DNA from: Spirochaetota bacterium
GTDB lineage: Bacteria > Spirochaetota > UBA4802 > UBA5550
Direction of reading: 5' to 3'
Assembly: GCA_016933025.1 (NCBI GenBank)
Contig: JAFGBT010000007.1
Coordinates: 1-64,000 of the forward strand
DNA length: 64,000 bases
A program made the position numbers and the translations under genes. The stretch's first letter is position 1. Each line of letters opens with the position of its first letter. Of this stretch, positions 43,241 to 51,185 are shown in pieces. Below the pieces are notes generated by a model. The model searched no databases and was not told the origin of the DNA. It saw nothing but the letters and a program-made list of their open reading frames with translations.

Positions 43241-45943
43241 ATGGATACCATTCAGCTCACATTTGACGGGAAAGAGGTGACCGGAAAGAAGGGTCAGACC
43301 ATTCTCGAGGTCGCCAGGGATAACGGAATTGATATCCCCTACCTCTGCTACCATCCTCGGATCAGCAAGACCGGCGCGTGCCGTATCTGCTTGGTCAGGG
43401 TCAATGACACGGCGCTGAAACCGTCCTGCACGGAGCCGGCGGCCAATGGAATGAAGATTGACACCGAAGATGAAGAGATCCGCGAACTGCGTCGGAGCAT
43501 CCTCGGCATGCTGCTCGCGGAGGGCGATCACAACTGCCTCTATTGCGAGTGGAACGGCGAGTGCGAGCTCCAGAGGCTCTGCCACCGCTATGATGTGCCG
43601 GAGCCGACCGGCGAGTTCCCCAAAAGGGAGCGCGAAGTCGACACGGTCTCGAGCAACGGCCTCAGGCGCAATGAGAACCGCTGCATCCTCTGCGGCCGCT
43701 GCGTAAAGGCGTGCAGCGAGATCCAGATGAACAGCGTGTGGGAATTCACCGGCAGGGGATCGGCGACGACCCTGACATCCGACATGTTCGACCGCATCGG
43801 CGATTCAAGCTGCGTCAAGTGCGGCACCTGCGTCCAGCTCTGCCCCACGGGCGCTCTCTCCTTTCAGACGGTGTTGGGGAGGGGACAGTCCTGGGAGCTC
43901 CAGAAGGAATCGAGCATATGCATCTATTGCGGCGTCGGCTGCAAGATCGATTTTTACACCAACAAGGAGGGCGTGCTCGTCAAGGCCATGGGCAACGAGC
44001 AGGGACCGAACGAGGGGCATCTTTGCGTGAAGGGGCGCTTCGGTTTTGATTTCGTCCAGAGCGACAAGCGCCTCACCAAGCCGCTGATCAAGAAGAACGG
44101 GAAGTTCGAGGAGGCTGAATGGGACGAGGCCCTCGGCCTGGTCGCATCGAAGCTGTCCGAGATCAAATCCGCGACCGGACCCGACTCGATCATGGCGTTT
44201 TCATCCGCGAAGTGCACGAACGAAGAAAACTATCTTATGCAGAAATTCATGCGGGCGGTGATCGGGACCAACAATGTCGATCACTGTGCGCGATTATGAC
44301 ACAGCTCCACGGTCGCCGGTCTGGCGGCCACACTCGGTTCCGGAGCTATGACCAATTCGATCAGGGAAATCCCGATTTCCGAAGCGTATCTTCTCATCGG
44401 GACGAATACCACGGAAAACCACCCGGTAATAGGTTCCATGCTGAAGAGAGAGGTGATTCACAAGAAGAAGAAACTCGTGGTCATCGACCCGAGAAGGATT
44501 GAAATGTCCAGATACGCCGATGTGTATTTGCAGATCAAGCCGGGCACCAACGTCGCCATCCTCAACGGTTTGGCGCACGTGATCCTCAAGGAAAACCTTC
44601 ATGACGCGGAATACGTGAAGACCCGCTGCGAGGGTTTTGACGACTACCGCAAGGTAGTTGAGAAGTACACGCCTGAGCATGTCGCCTCCATCTGCGGGAT
44701 CGAAGATCCCTCCCTGATCGTGAAGGCGGCCAGGATCCTGGCGAACGCGAAGCCGATGGCGCTCTATTACTGCATGGGCATCACCCAGTTCAAATCGGGC
44801 GTGAACGGCGTGAAGAGCTGCGCCAACTTTCAGATGCTTCTCGGAAACCTGGGGGTCGCCGGCGGCGGAGTGAATCCGCTCCGCGGCCAGAACAACGTGC
44901 AGGGCGCCTGCGACATGGGCGCGCTCAACGCGGTGTATCCCGCGTACCAGCCGGTAGGAAACGAGGATAACAAAAATAAATTCAAGAACGCGTGGAAGGT
45001 CGCCTTCGACCTCTCGATGAAGCCGGGCCTTACTATCGTCGAGTCGCTGAACGCGGCCATCGCGGGAGACCTCAAGGCGCTCTACGTTTTCGGAGAGAAC
45101 CCGGTCATGTCCGATCCAAACCAGCATCATGTGATCGAGGCGCTGGAGAAGCTTGATTTCCTCGTGGTTCAGGACATTGTAATGACCGAGACCGCCCGGT
45201 ACGCGGACGTGGTCCTTCCCGGCTGCGCCTTCCTTGAGAAGGAGGGGACGGTGAGCAACACGGAACGTCGCGTCCAGTTGATGCACAAGGTGGTCAAACC
45301 CTGGGGCGAATCGCGCGACGACTGGTGGATACTGACCCAGATCGCCAACCGGATGGGCGTGGACTGGAATTACCAGTCGGCAGAAGACATCTTTGAGGAG
45401 ATCCGGACCGTGACGCCGTCATACGCCGGCATCACCTACGAGCGGGTGGAGAAGGAGCTGATCCAGTGGCCGTGCCCCACCGAGGGGCACCCGGGCACGC
45501 AGTTCCTCCACAAGGACAAGTTCAGTCGCGGGCTCGGTCTGATGACCGCCATAGAATACACGCCGCCGGCGGAGGAAGTCGATCCCGAGTACCCGGTGAT
45601 TCTGACCACGGGACGCGTCCTCGAACATTTCCACACCGGCACCATGAGCCGGAATTCGCGGATACTGGACGAGACCGTGCCCGAAGGTTACGTGGAACTT
45701 CACCCGAATGAAGCGAGCAATTACAATATCAGTGACGGGGAGATCGTTTCGGTTTCGACCCGGAGGGGAAGCATCCGGATCAAGGCCCGCGTGACTGAGC
45801 GGCCTAAGCCGAATGTGGCGTTCATTCCTTTCCATTTCGCTGAAGCGGCGGCCAATAAACTGACGATAGACGCTCTTGACCCGACATGCAAGATCCCTGA
45901 GTTTAAGGTCTGCGCCTGTAAGATTGAAAAGGTTAACGCGTAG
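43241..45943 (+). CDS. fdhA: Selenocysteine-containing formate dehydrogenase, alpha subunit
   Basis: 900 residues when the in-frame TGA at 44297-44299 is read as selenocysteine (position 353). Start ATG 43241 with TTAAGGAG. Order: N-terminal [2Fe-2S] domain (Cys36, 47, 50, 63), NuoG-type His-Cys box (HNCLYC...C...C, 97-114), two [4Fe-4S] sets (148-158, 191-201), the molybdopterin [4Fe-4S] domain (CIYCGVGC), then the bis-MGD catalytic domain. The residues before the TGA, NNVDHCARL, and after it, His-Ser-Ser-Thr-Val-Ala-Gly-Leu, match the active-site loop where formate dehydrogenases have Sec or Cys. A gene caller would split it into frames ending at 44299 and restarting at 44348. It oxidises formate to CO2; the next gene supplies the NAD(H) module. 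Confidence 0.95.
44297..44329 (+). promoter_or_regulatory. UGA selenocysteine codon with bacterial SECIS hairpin
   Basis: TGA at 44297-44299; GGTCGCC (44311-44317) pairs with GGCGGCC (44323-44329, one G-T pair) around loop GGTCT. The loop sequence and its distance from the UGA match the E. coli fdhF SECIS, whose loop is also GGUCU. This element recruits SelB with the selenocysteine tRNA. selA, selB and selC are not in the window. Confidence 0.9.
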
Positions 45944-45954
45944 GAGGCATGGCA

Positions 45955-47784
45955 ATGAAACCGGAAAAGATCAGCAAGACAATAGAAAAATACGGGAACG
46001 ACCGGGAGCATCTGATGCTCATTCTGCGCGATCTCGAAGTGCAGTCGGGCAAAAACGTTCTGGACGTGCAGACCCTCAGGTCGGTTGCGGAGCAGATGAA
46101 TATGCCCCAGGGCGCCGTGGCGGGATTCGTCGGTTTTTATACCATGTTCAAAACAGAGCCGAGGGCGCGGTTCGTTATACGCGTCTGCAAGTCGGGGCCC
46201 TGCCATGTCATGGGCTCCACTAACGTGTTCGACGTGATACAGAAGCACCTCGGTATCGGTATCGGCGAAGGGACAAAGGACGGGCTTTTTTTCCTTGAAA
46301 AGTGTGAATGCCTCGGGGTCTGCTCCGTGGCGCCGGCCATGATGATCAACTACGACATCCACGGGAACCTCACGCCGAAGCGAATCGTCTCGATACTGAA
46401 TTCCTATAAAAAGAAGAAGCCGACCCTGAAGGAGGATTGCGGAAAGGAAGTCGATGGGAAGGCCTGCGTCATCAACGATCCGAAGCAGATGAAGCGTCTC
46501 ATCGCGGACGTGGGGGTAGTCGATCCCCTGAAGATCGAGAGCTATATGGCCCGCGGCGGCTACGAGGCGCTTAAGAAGTCCCTGAAGATGGAGCCGGCGC
46601 AGATAGTGCAGACCGTCAAGGATTCCGGGCTCCGCGGCAGGGGCGGCGCCGGCTTCCCGGCCGGGGTCAAGTGGACGTTCGTCACCAAGGGGCCGCACCA
46701 GAAATATGTGGTATGCAATGCGGACGAGGGTGAGCCGGGGACCTTCAAGGACAGGATCCTCATGGAGGAAAATCCTCATCTCCTTTTGGAGGGGATGGCC
46801 GTCTGCGGCTATGCCATTGACGCGAGCCTCGGGTATATCTATATCAGGGGCGAGTATCGGCGTTCGATAGAGCGGCTGCAGAGGGCCATCGACCAGGCCC
46901 GGCAGAAAGGAATACTCGGAAAAAATATATTCGGCTCCAAGTTCAACTTTGACGTCCTTATCAAGGAAGGGGGCGGGGCCTATGTCTGCGGCGAGGAGAC
47001 CTCGCTGATCAACTCGATGGAAGGGAAGAGGGGGTACCCGCGTTTCAAGCCGCCGTTCCCAGGCGGCGCCGGGTTCAACGGCCTTCCCTCCAACGTCAAC
47101 AATGTGGAGACGCTCATGTCGGTCCCGATGATCATCGGGAAGGGGGCGGACTGGTACAAGGCCGTAGGGCCGCAGAACTGCTCCGGCACGAAGCTCTACT
47201 GCCTCTCCGGGAAGCTCAACCGGACCGGGCTGGTCGAGCTCCCGATGGGCTCCACCCTAAAAGAGATCATCAATGTCTACGGTAAGGGGATGGCGAAGGG
47301 CAAGAAGTTCAAGTTCGCCCAGGTCGGCGGGAGCGCCGGCGGCATCCTCGGCAAGGACCTGATGGACCTCCCGCTCGATATCGACAGCCCGATGAAGAAG
47401 GGGGTGACCCTCGGCTCCGGCGTCGTGCTGGTCTGCGATGAGGGGACCTGTGCAGTCGATTTTCTCATGCAGATCCTCAGCTTCTTCGAGCACGAGTCGT
47501 GCGGCCAGTGCGTACCGTGCCGCGTAGGTACGGCGCAACTCCACGCCCTGGTGAAAAAAATCGCGGAGCGCCGCGGGACAGAGCAAGACATCGACGCGCT
47601 GGTGGAGAAGGCCACGGTCATGAAGAAGGCTTCGTTCTGCGCGCTCGGACAGTCGCCGATCATGCCCATCACCACGATGTTGAAGTATTTCAGAAAGGAG
47701 TTTGTGGCGCACTGTAACCCGAAACATAAATGCCCGCAATGCGACAAATCGCTGGCCCGCTATTATTCGGGCCGCGGGCATTGA
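45955..47784 (+). CDS. NuoE-NuoF fusion, NAD(H) diaphorase subunit of formate dehydrogenase
   Basis: 609 residues. The ATG at 45955 is spaced from TAGGAGG, which itself overlaps the fdhA stop codon; an ATG at 45949 is too close. Residues 1 to about 155 are a NuoE-like thioredoxin-fold [2Fe-2S] domain (CKSGPC and CECLGVC). The rest is NuoF-like: FMN/NADH block GRGGAGFPAGVKW, GEETSLINSMEGKRG, and [4Fe-4S] ESCGQCVPCR with a later Cys. Together with FdhA this makes an NAD-linked formate dehydrogenase, or part of a larger hydrogenase-linked complex. The fusion replaces the usual two separate genes. Confidence 0.92.
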   Translation: MKPEKISKTIEKYGNDREHLMLILRDLEVQSGKNVLDVQTLRSVAEQMNMPQGAVAGFVGFYTMFKTEPRARFVIRVCKSGPCHVMGSTNVFDVIQKHLGIGIGEGTKDGLFFLEKCECLGVCSVAPAMMINYDIHGNLTPKRIVSILNSYKKKKPTLKEDCGKEVDGKACVINDPKQMKRLIADVGVVDPLKIESYMARGGYEALKKSLKMEPAQIVQTVKDSGLRGRGGAGFPAGVKWTFVTKGPHQKYVVCNADEGEPGTFKDRILMEENPHLLLEGMAVCGYAIDASLGYIYIRGEYRRSIERLQRAIDQARQKGILGKNIFGSKFNFDVLIKEGGGAYVCGEETSLINSMEGKRGYPRFKPPFPGGAGFNGLPSNVNNVETLMSVPMIIGKGADWYKAVGPQNCSGTKLYCLSGKLNRTGLVELPMGSTLKEIINVYGKGMAKGKKFKFAQVGGSAGGILGKDLMDLPLDIDSPMKKGVTLGSGVVLVCDEGTCAVDFLMQILSFFEHESCGQCVPCRVGTAQLHALVKKIAERRGTEQDIDALVEKATVMKKASFCALGQSPIMPITTMLKYFRKEFVAHCNPKHKCPQCDKSLARYYSGRGH

Positions 47785-47795
47785 TGAGTATAGAG

Positions 47796-47823
47796 CGTCG
47801 ATGCCTCGCATCGAAAAGTTTTT
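47796..47823 (+). terminator. Possible terminator after the diaphorase gene
   Basis: TCGATGC, loop CTC, GCATCGA, then AAAAGTTTTT. Short stem with delayed T-run, so weak; transcription may continue into the transporter gene. Confidence 0.4.
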
Positions 47824-47845
47824 ATAAAAACAATCTGGAGGTTGT

Positions 47846-49135
47846 ATGAGCAACGAGAATTTAGAGAAGAAGCGGTGGCTGATAGCCATTGCAGCCATCG
47901 TGATGCAGCTGTGTCTCGGTACTGTATACGCATGGTCGGTTTTCAAAAAGCCCCTCATGAACATGCATGGATGGGGCGAAACGCAGACCCAGATAACGTT
48001 CATGATCGTCATGGGCGTTGTCGGATGCGCGGCCGCCTTCGGCGGAACGCTGGTTGACAAGAAGGGTCCGAAATTCGTCGCCAGTCTCGGCGGCATCATG
48101 TTCGGCGCCGGCACGCTCATTGCGGGTCTCGGCGACCAGCTGGGCAATATCTATGTCCTCTATCTCGGGTTCGGCGTTATCGCCGCACTCGGCAACGGCT
48201 TTGGCTACGTGACCCCGATCGCGACGCTGATCCGCTGGTTCCCGGACAAGCGGGGTTTGGTTACCGGCCTGGCAGTCATGGGCTTTGGCGCAGGCGCCTT
48301 CTTCATGGGCCAGATAGCGCCGTTCATGATTCTGGCTTTCAAGAAAGTGGATGCCGCCGGAGTGGTTACCGCGTCCGGCGTGGCCAATACCTGGTACATC
48401 TGGGGAATCATTTTTCTCGTGCTGGTAACCGGCGCGGCCCAGTTCTACAAGAACCCGCCGGCGGGATGGCTCCCGGCCGGTTTTTCTCCGGCGAAGAGCA
48501 CTGTTTCCGCGGCCGATTCTTACCAGTTCGGCGAAGCGGTGAAGAAGCCCCAGTGGTGGATGCTCTGGGCGATGCTCTTCCTCAACGTGTCGGCGGGTCT
48601 GGGCCTTATCTCCCAGCTTTCGCCGATATCCCAGGACCTGTACAAACCCCTGGTCGACGCCTCTGTGACCGGCGAGGAGCTCGTCAAGGTGCTGGCAGTC
48701 GCAGGCGGGACGGTTGTCGCGATTTCGGCGATATTCAACGGACTCGGCCGGCTCTTCTGGGCAAGCGTTTCCGACAAGATCGGGAGGCGCGGCGTTTTCA
48801 TGACGATGTTTGCCACCCAGGCTGTTCTCTACATCCTGGTCGGGATGAAGCTCATCCCCAGCTATTACGTCTTCGCGGGTATCGCGTGCTATCTGCTCGC
48901 CTGCTACGGCGGCGGATTCGCCACCATGCCGGCCTTCGCGGCCGACGCGTTCGGCCCCGGCTACATCGGCAAGGTGTACGGCTTCATGCTGACCGCGTGG
49001 AGCGCTGCGGGCCTCGTGGGTCCGTTCGTTTTCGCGCAGTTCAAGGAGCAGGCCCTGTATATTGCGGCGACCCTGCTCGTGGTTGGTCTGCTGATTGCTA
49101 TTGTATACAAGGCGCCAACACATAAACATGCGTAA
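47846..49135 (+). CDS. Oxalate/formate antiporter-family MFS transporter
   Basis: 429 residues, twelve membrane helices, ATG with TGGAGG. The N-terminal GTVYAWSVFKKPL in helix 1 and the conserved GNGFGYVTPIATLIRWFPDKRG segment are typical of the oxalate:formate antiporter (OFA) family; helix 11 has SAAGLVGPF. Directly downstream of formate dehydrogenase genes, it most likely imports formate or exchanges it for another monocarboxylate across the inner membrane. OFA members also carry lactate or pyruvate, so the substrate is inferred. Confidence 0.88.
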   Translation: MSNENLEKKRWLIAIAAIVMQLCLGTVYAWSVFKKPLMNMHGWGETQTQITFMIVMGVVGCAAAFGGTLVDKKGPKFVASLGGIMFGAGTLIAGLGDQLGNIYVLYLGFGVIAALGNGFGYVTPIATLIRWFPDKRGLVTGLAVMGFGAGAFFMGQIAPFMILAFKKVDAAGVVTASGVANTWYIWGIIFLVLVTGAAQFYKNPPAGWLPAGFSPAKSTVSAADSYQFGEAVKKPQWWMLWAMLFLNVSAGLGLISQLSPISQDLYKPLVDASVTGEELVKVLAVAGGTVVAISAIFNGLGRLFWASVSDKIGRRGVFMTMFATQAVLYILVGMKLIPSYYVFAGIACYLLACYGGGFATMPAFAADAFGPGYIGKVYGFMLTAWSAAGLVGPFVFAQFKEQALYIAATLLVVGLLIAIVYKAPTHKHA

Positions 49136-49153
49136 TCGTTAAACGCGTCGGGA

Positions 49154-49185
49154 ACGTCAGGGCCGGCAATGACCGGTCCTGACGT
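49154..49185 (+). terminator. Hairpin after transporter gene
   Basis: ACGTCAGG and CCTGACGT flank an inner CCGG/CCGG pair; stem of about 12 bp. No T-run, but strong and right after the stop codon at 49135. Confidence 0.5.
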
Positions 49186-49235
49186 CATCCCCTCCCTCGC
49201 AGAGAAGCACACATCTTACGTTAGGGGGATTGAAA

Positions 49236-49700
49236 ATGGAAAACGCAAAACTTGAGGAACTCATTGACAAGGCAATCATGAGGGAAGAAGAGGCCTTTGA
49301 ATTTTATTCAAAGCTTGGAGCAACGGTAGCCGATACGGCGGCAAAGGACGCGCTCGCATTTCTCGCCGGAGAGGAGAAGAAACACAGGGAGTTTCTCGTT
49401 TCATACAAGAGCGGGAAAGCCGGCGCCGGGCTGAAGATGTCCGAGGTCATCGACTACAAGATCGCACAGCATCTTGACATACCGGATATCGAGAAGGATG
49501 TTGAAACAAAAGACGTCTACCTTGTGGCGGCTCACCGGGAGTTGAACTCATACAATTTCTACAAGGGGCTTGCCGACCTGCAGCCCGCCGGGGAAGTGAA
49601 GGAGATGCTTCTCAGGATGGCGAACGAGGAAATGAAGCACAAGGAAAAGGTCGAATATCTCTATTCGAACACGGCGTTTCCGCAGACGCAGGGCGGTTGA
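49236..49700 (+). CDS. Rubrerythrin-like ferritin-fold diiron protein
   Basis: 154 residues from ATG 49236 (TAGGGGGA upstream); TTG 49230 is less likely. A four-helix bundle with paired metal-ligand motifs MREEEAFEFY, GEEKKHREF, AHRELNSYNFY and MANEEMKHKEKVEY. It lacks the C-terminal rubredoxin domain of classical rubrerythrin. Family role: diiron oxidase/peroxidase protecting anaerobes against peroxide, here perhaps protecting the oxygen-sensitive Sec/Mo/Fe-S enzyme encoded upstream. Cytoplasmic. Confidence 0.87.
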   Translation: MENAKLEELIDKAIMREEEAFEFYSKLGATVADTAAKDALAFLAGEEKKHREFLVSYKSGKAGAGLKMSEVIDYKIAQHLDIPDIEKDVETKDVYLVAAHRELNSYNFYKGLADLQPAGEVKEMLLRMANEEMKHKEKVEYLYSNTAFPQTQGG

Positions 49701-49760
49701 TTGGAGGAAGACGCCGCCTCATGGTGAAGGCAACGTATTATATCCCCCGGGAGGATTATT

Positions 49761-50135
49761 ATGGCAGATAAAAAACTGATACTTCTGATTGACGATGACA
49801 TTGATATCATAGATTCCGTAAAAATCATACTTGAAAAAAACGGCTTCAGCGTGGACACCGCCATGAGCGGGAAGGAGGGCATTGAGGCAGCCATGAAAAA
49901 CAAGCCCGACCTTATTCTCTGCGACATGATGATGGAGAGCATTGACGCCGGAACAAAGGTCGCGCATGATCTGTCACAGAAGAACCTCAATGTCCCTATA
50001 TATCTTCTCAGCAGTATAGGCGACGCCACCGCGTCAAACGTGGAAATTGACAGCCTGGGCTTCAGGGGCGTTTTCCAGAAGCCGATTCAGCCGGATCAGC
50101 TGGTCAAATCCATACGGAAAGCCCTCGGTATCTGA
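49761..50135 (+). CDS. Stand-alone response-regulator receiver protein 1
   Basis: 124 residues, a single receiver (CheY-like) domain. Acidic pocket IDDDIDI, phospho-Asp in LILCDMMMES, switch Ser in YLLSSIGD and the late Lys in FQKPIQP. No output domain. Its nearest relative in the window is at 50548-50925, with which it shares the rare segments CDMMME, DAG-KVA and YLLSSIG. No histidine kinase is adjacent. A 10-bp inverted repeat (50167-50202) follows. Confidence 0.93.
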   Translation: MADKKLILLIDDDIDIIDSVKIILEKNGFSVDTAMSGKEGIEAAMKNKPDLILCDMMMESIDAGTKVAHDLSQKNLNVPIYLLSSIGDATASNVEIDSLGFRGVFQKPIQPDQLVKSIRKALGI

Positions 50136-50166
50136 CATACCTCAATAACACCGTACTTTGAAAATT

Positions 50167-50202
50167 CCGCCGGTTATGATAATCTGCTACCCTAACCGGC
50201 GG
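50167..50202 (+). terminator. Inverted repeat after first receiver gene
   Basis: CCGCCGGTTA and TAACCGGCGG pair perfectly around a 16-base loop. Long loop and no T-run; may end the receiver transcript. Confidence 0.4.
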
Positions 50203-50247
50203 TCGTTCCATTCTTAAAAAGATGTAAATTTTGATGCAAATTATGAA

Positions 50248-50508
50248 TTGACCCGGGGATCAAATTTACTTATTTTAGCTTCGCTCGAGCCGTCGAAAGA
50301 GGTATCGTTCACCACCCATGCAATGTCTCCGGGCTCGGTGCTTTCGCTCTGCCGCGACAGGTGCGGGAAGGAGGACGAGGCGTATGTCCTTGCCATCCGC
50401 GGGTACGGCTGGGAGTTTGTAGAGCGGCTGACGCCGGAAGCTGAAAAGAATCTTGAGGAAGCATATCGGTTTCTCAAGGCCAGGTTAAGAGATTTGCTGA
50501 ACAAGTAA
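50248..50508 (+). pseudogene. 3' remnant of a hydrogenase maturation protease gene
   Basis: The frame encodes about 80 residues ending at TAA 50508. From about residue 12 it reads like the C-terminal half of HyaD/HycI-type proteases: FTTHAMSPGSVLSL, then VLAIRGYGWEFVERLTPEAEKNLEEA, as in hydrogenase-maturation proteases of anaerobes. The N-terminal half, with the GN-GD motif and nickel-binding acidic residues, is absent, and the DNA just upstream is AT-rich and noncoding. The only start is a TTG without ribosome site. Most simply a deletion remnant. hypB and hypF in the same window fit a former or relocated hydrogenase locus. Confidence 0.7.
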
Positions 50509-50547
50509 GATATGTCGATAGTAAATTAGTGTTCAAGGAGGAATCAG

Positions 50548-50925
50548 ATGTCAGATAGGAAAAAGATTTTGATTATTGACGATGATCCGGATATTATCGA
50601 AGCGGTTACAACGGTACTCACCGCGCATGGCTTCGAGGCGTCTGCCGCCACTAACGGCAAGGAGGGGATCGAATCGGTCGCAAAGGTCAAGCCTGACCTG
50701 GTGCTCTGCGACATGATGATGGAAACGGTTGACGCCGGCTCTAAGGTGGCTCAGGAGATCAAGAAGAAGAACAAGCATCTGCCGGTCTATCTTCTCAGCA
50801 GCATCGGCGCAGCCACGATGCAGAATGTCGAGATAGAAAAGCTTGGCTTCAGCGGCGTGTTCCAGAAGCCAATCACACCCGACCATCTGGTGAAAACAAT
50901 TAAGAAGGAGCTGCATATCAAGTAA
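50548..50925 (+). CDS. Stand-alone response-regulator receiver protein 2
   Basis: 125 residues, ATG with AAGGAGGA. Receiver domain with IDDDPDI, phospho-Asp in LVLCDMMMET, YLLSSIGA and FQKPITP. A paralogue of the protein at 49761-50135, likely from a local duplication, separated by the protease remnant. No output domain, so it may act as a phosphate sink or bind a partner such as the chemoreceptor system downstream. An intrinsic terminator follows. Confidence 0.93.
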   Translation: MSDRKKILIIDDDPDIIEAVTTVLTAHGFEASAATNGKEGIESVAKVKPDLVLCDMMMETVDAGSKVAQEIKKKNKHLPVYLLSSIGAATMQNVEIEKLGFSGVFQKPITPDHLVKTIKKELHIK

Positions 50926-50953
50926 TTTGACAGGATTAATGTTGATGATGATG

Positions 50954-50987
50954 AACAAAAACCGGCCATTTCAGACCGGTTTTTGTT
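50954..50987 (+). terminator. Intrinsic terminator after second receiver gene
   Basis: AACAAAAACCGG pairs with CCGGTTTTTGTT (12 bp), loop of ten bases, T-rich arm and tail. Confidence 0.8.
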
Positions 50988-51185
50988 TCAGTTTTTTGTC
51001 TTATTTTTTCTTCATATCGGCGGGAAGGTCATGAAGTGATCACGGAGCATAATATTTGCTATCTGAGTAGCCGGCATACTTTCATATATACCTTGACAAA
51101 GATTATAATTTGTATTGAAATGATAAAATAGTATATTGTTCCCATGTCTTCGCTGATCCGGCTATTATAATAATGGGAGGGAACC

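Noticed and set aside
44348..45943. Separate 531-residue molybdopterin oxidoreductase gene
   Set aside because: It is the continuation of the formate dehydrogenase gene after the selenocysteine UGA, in the same frame, and has no ribosome site of its own.
47861..49129. 422-codon open frame antisense to the OFA transporter gene
   Set aside because: The sense strand gives twelve clean membrane helices; the antisense product is His/Glu/Arg-rich with no family features.
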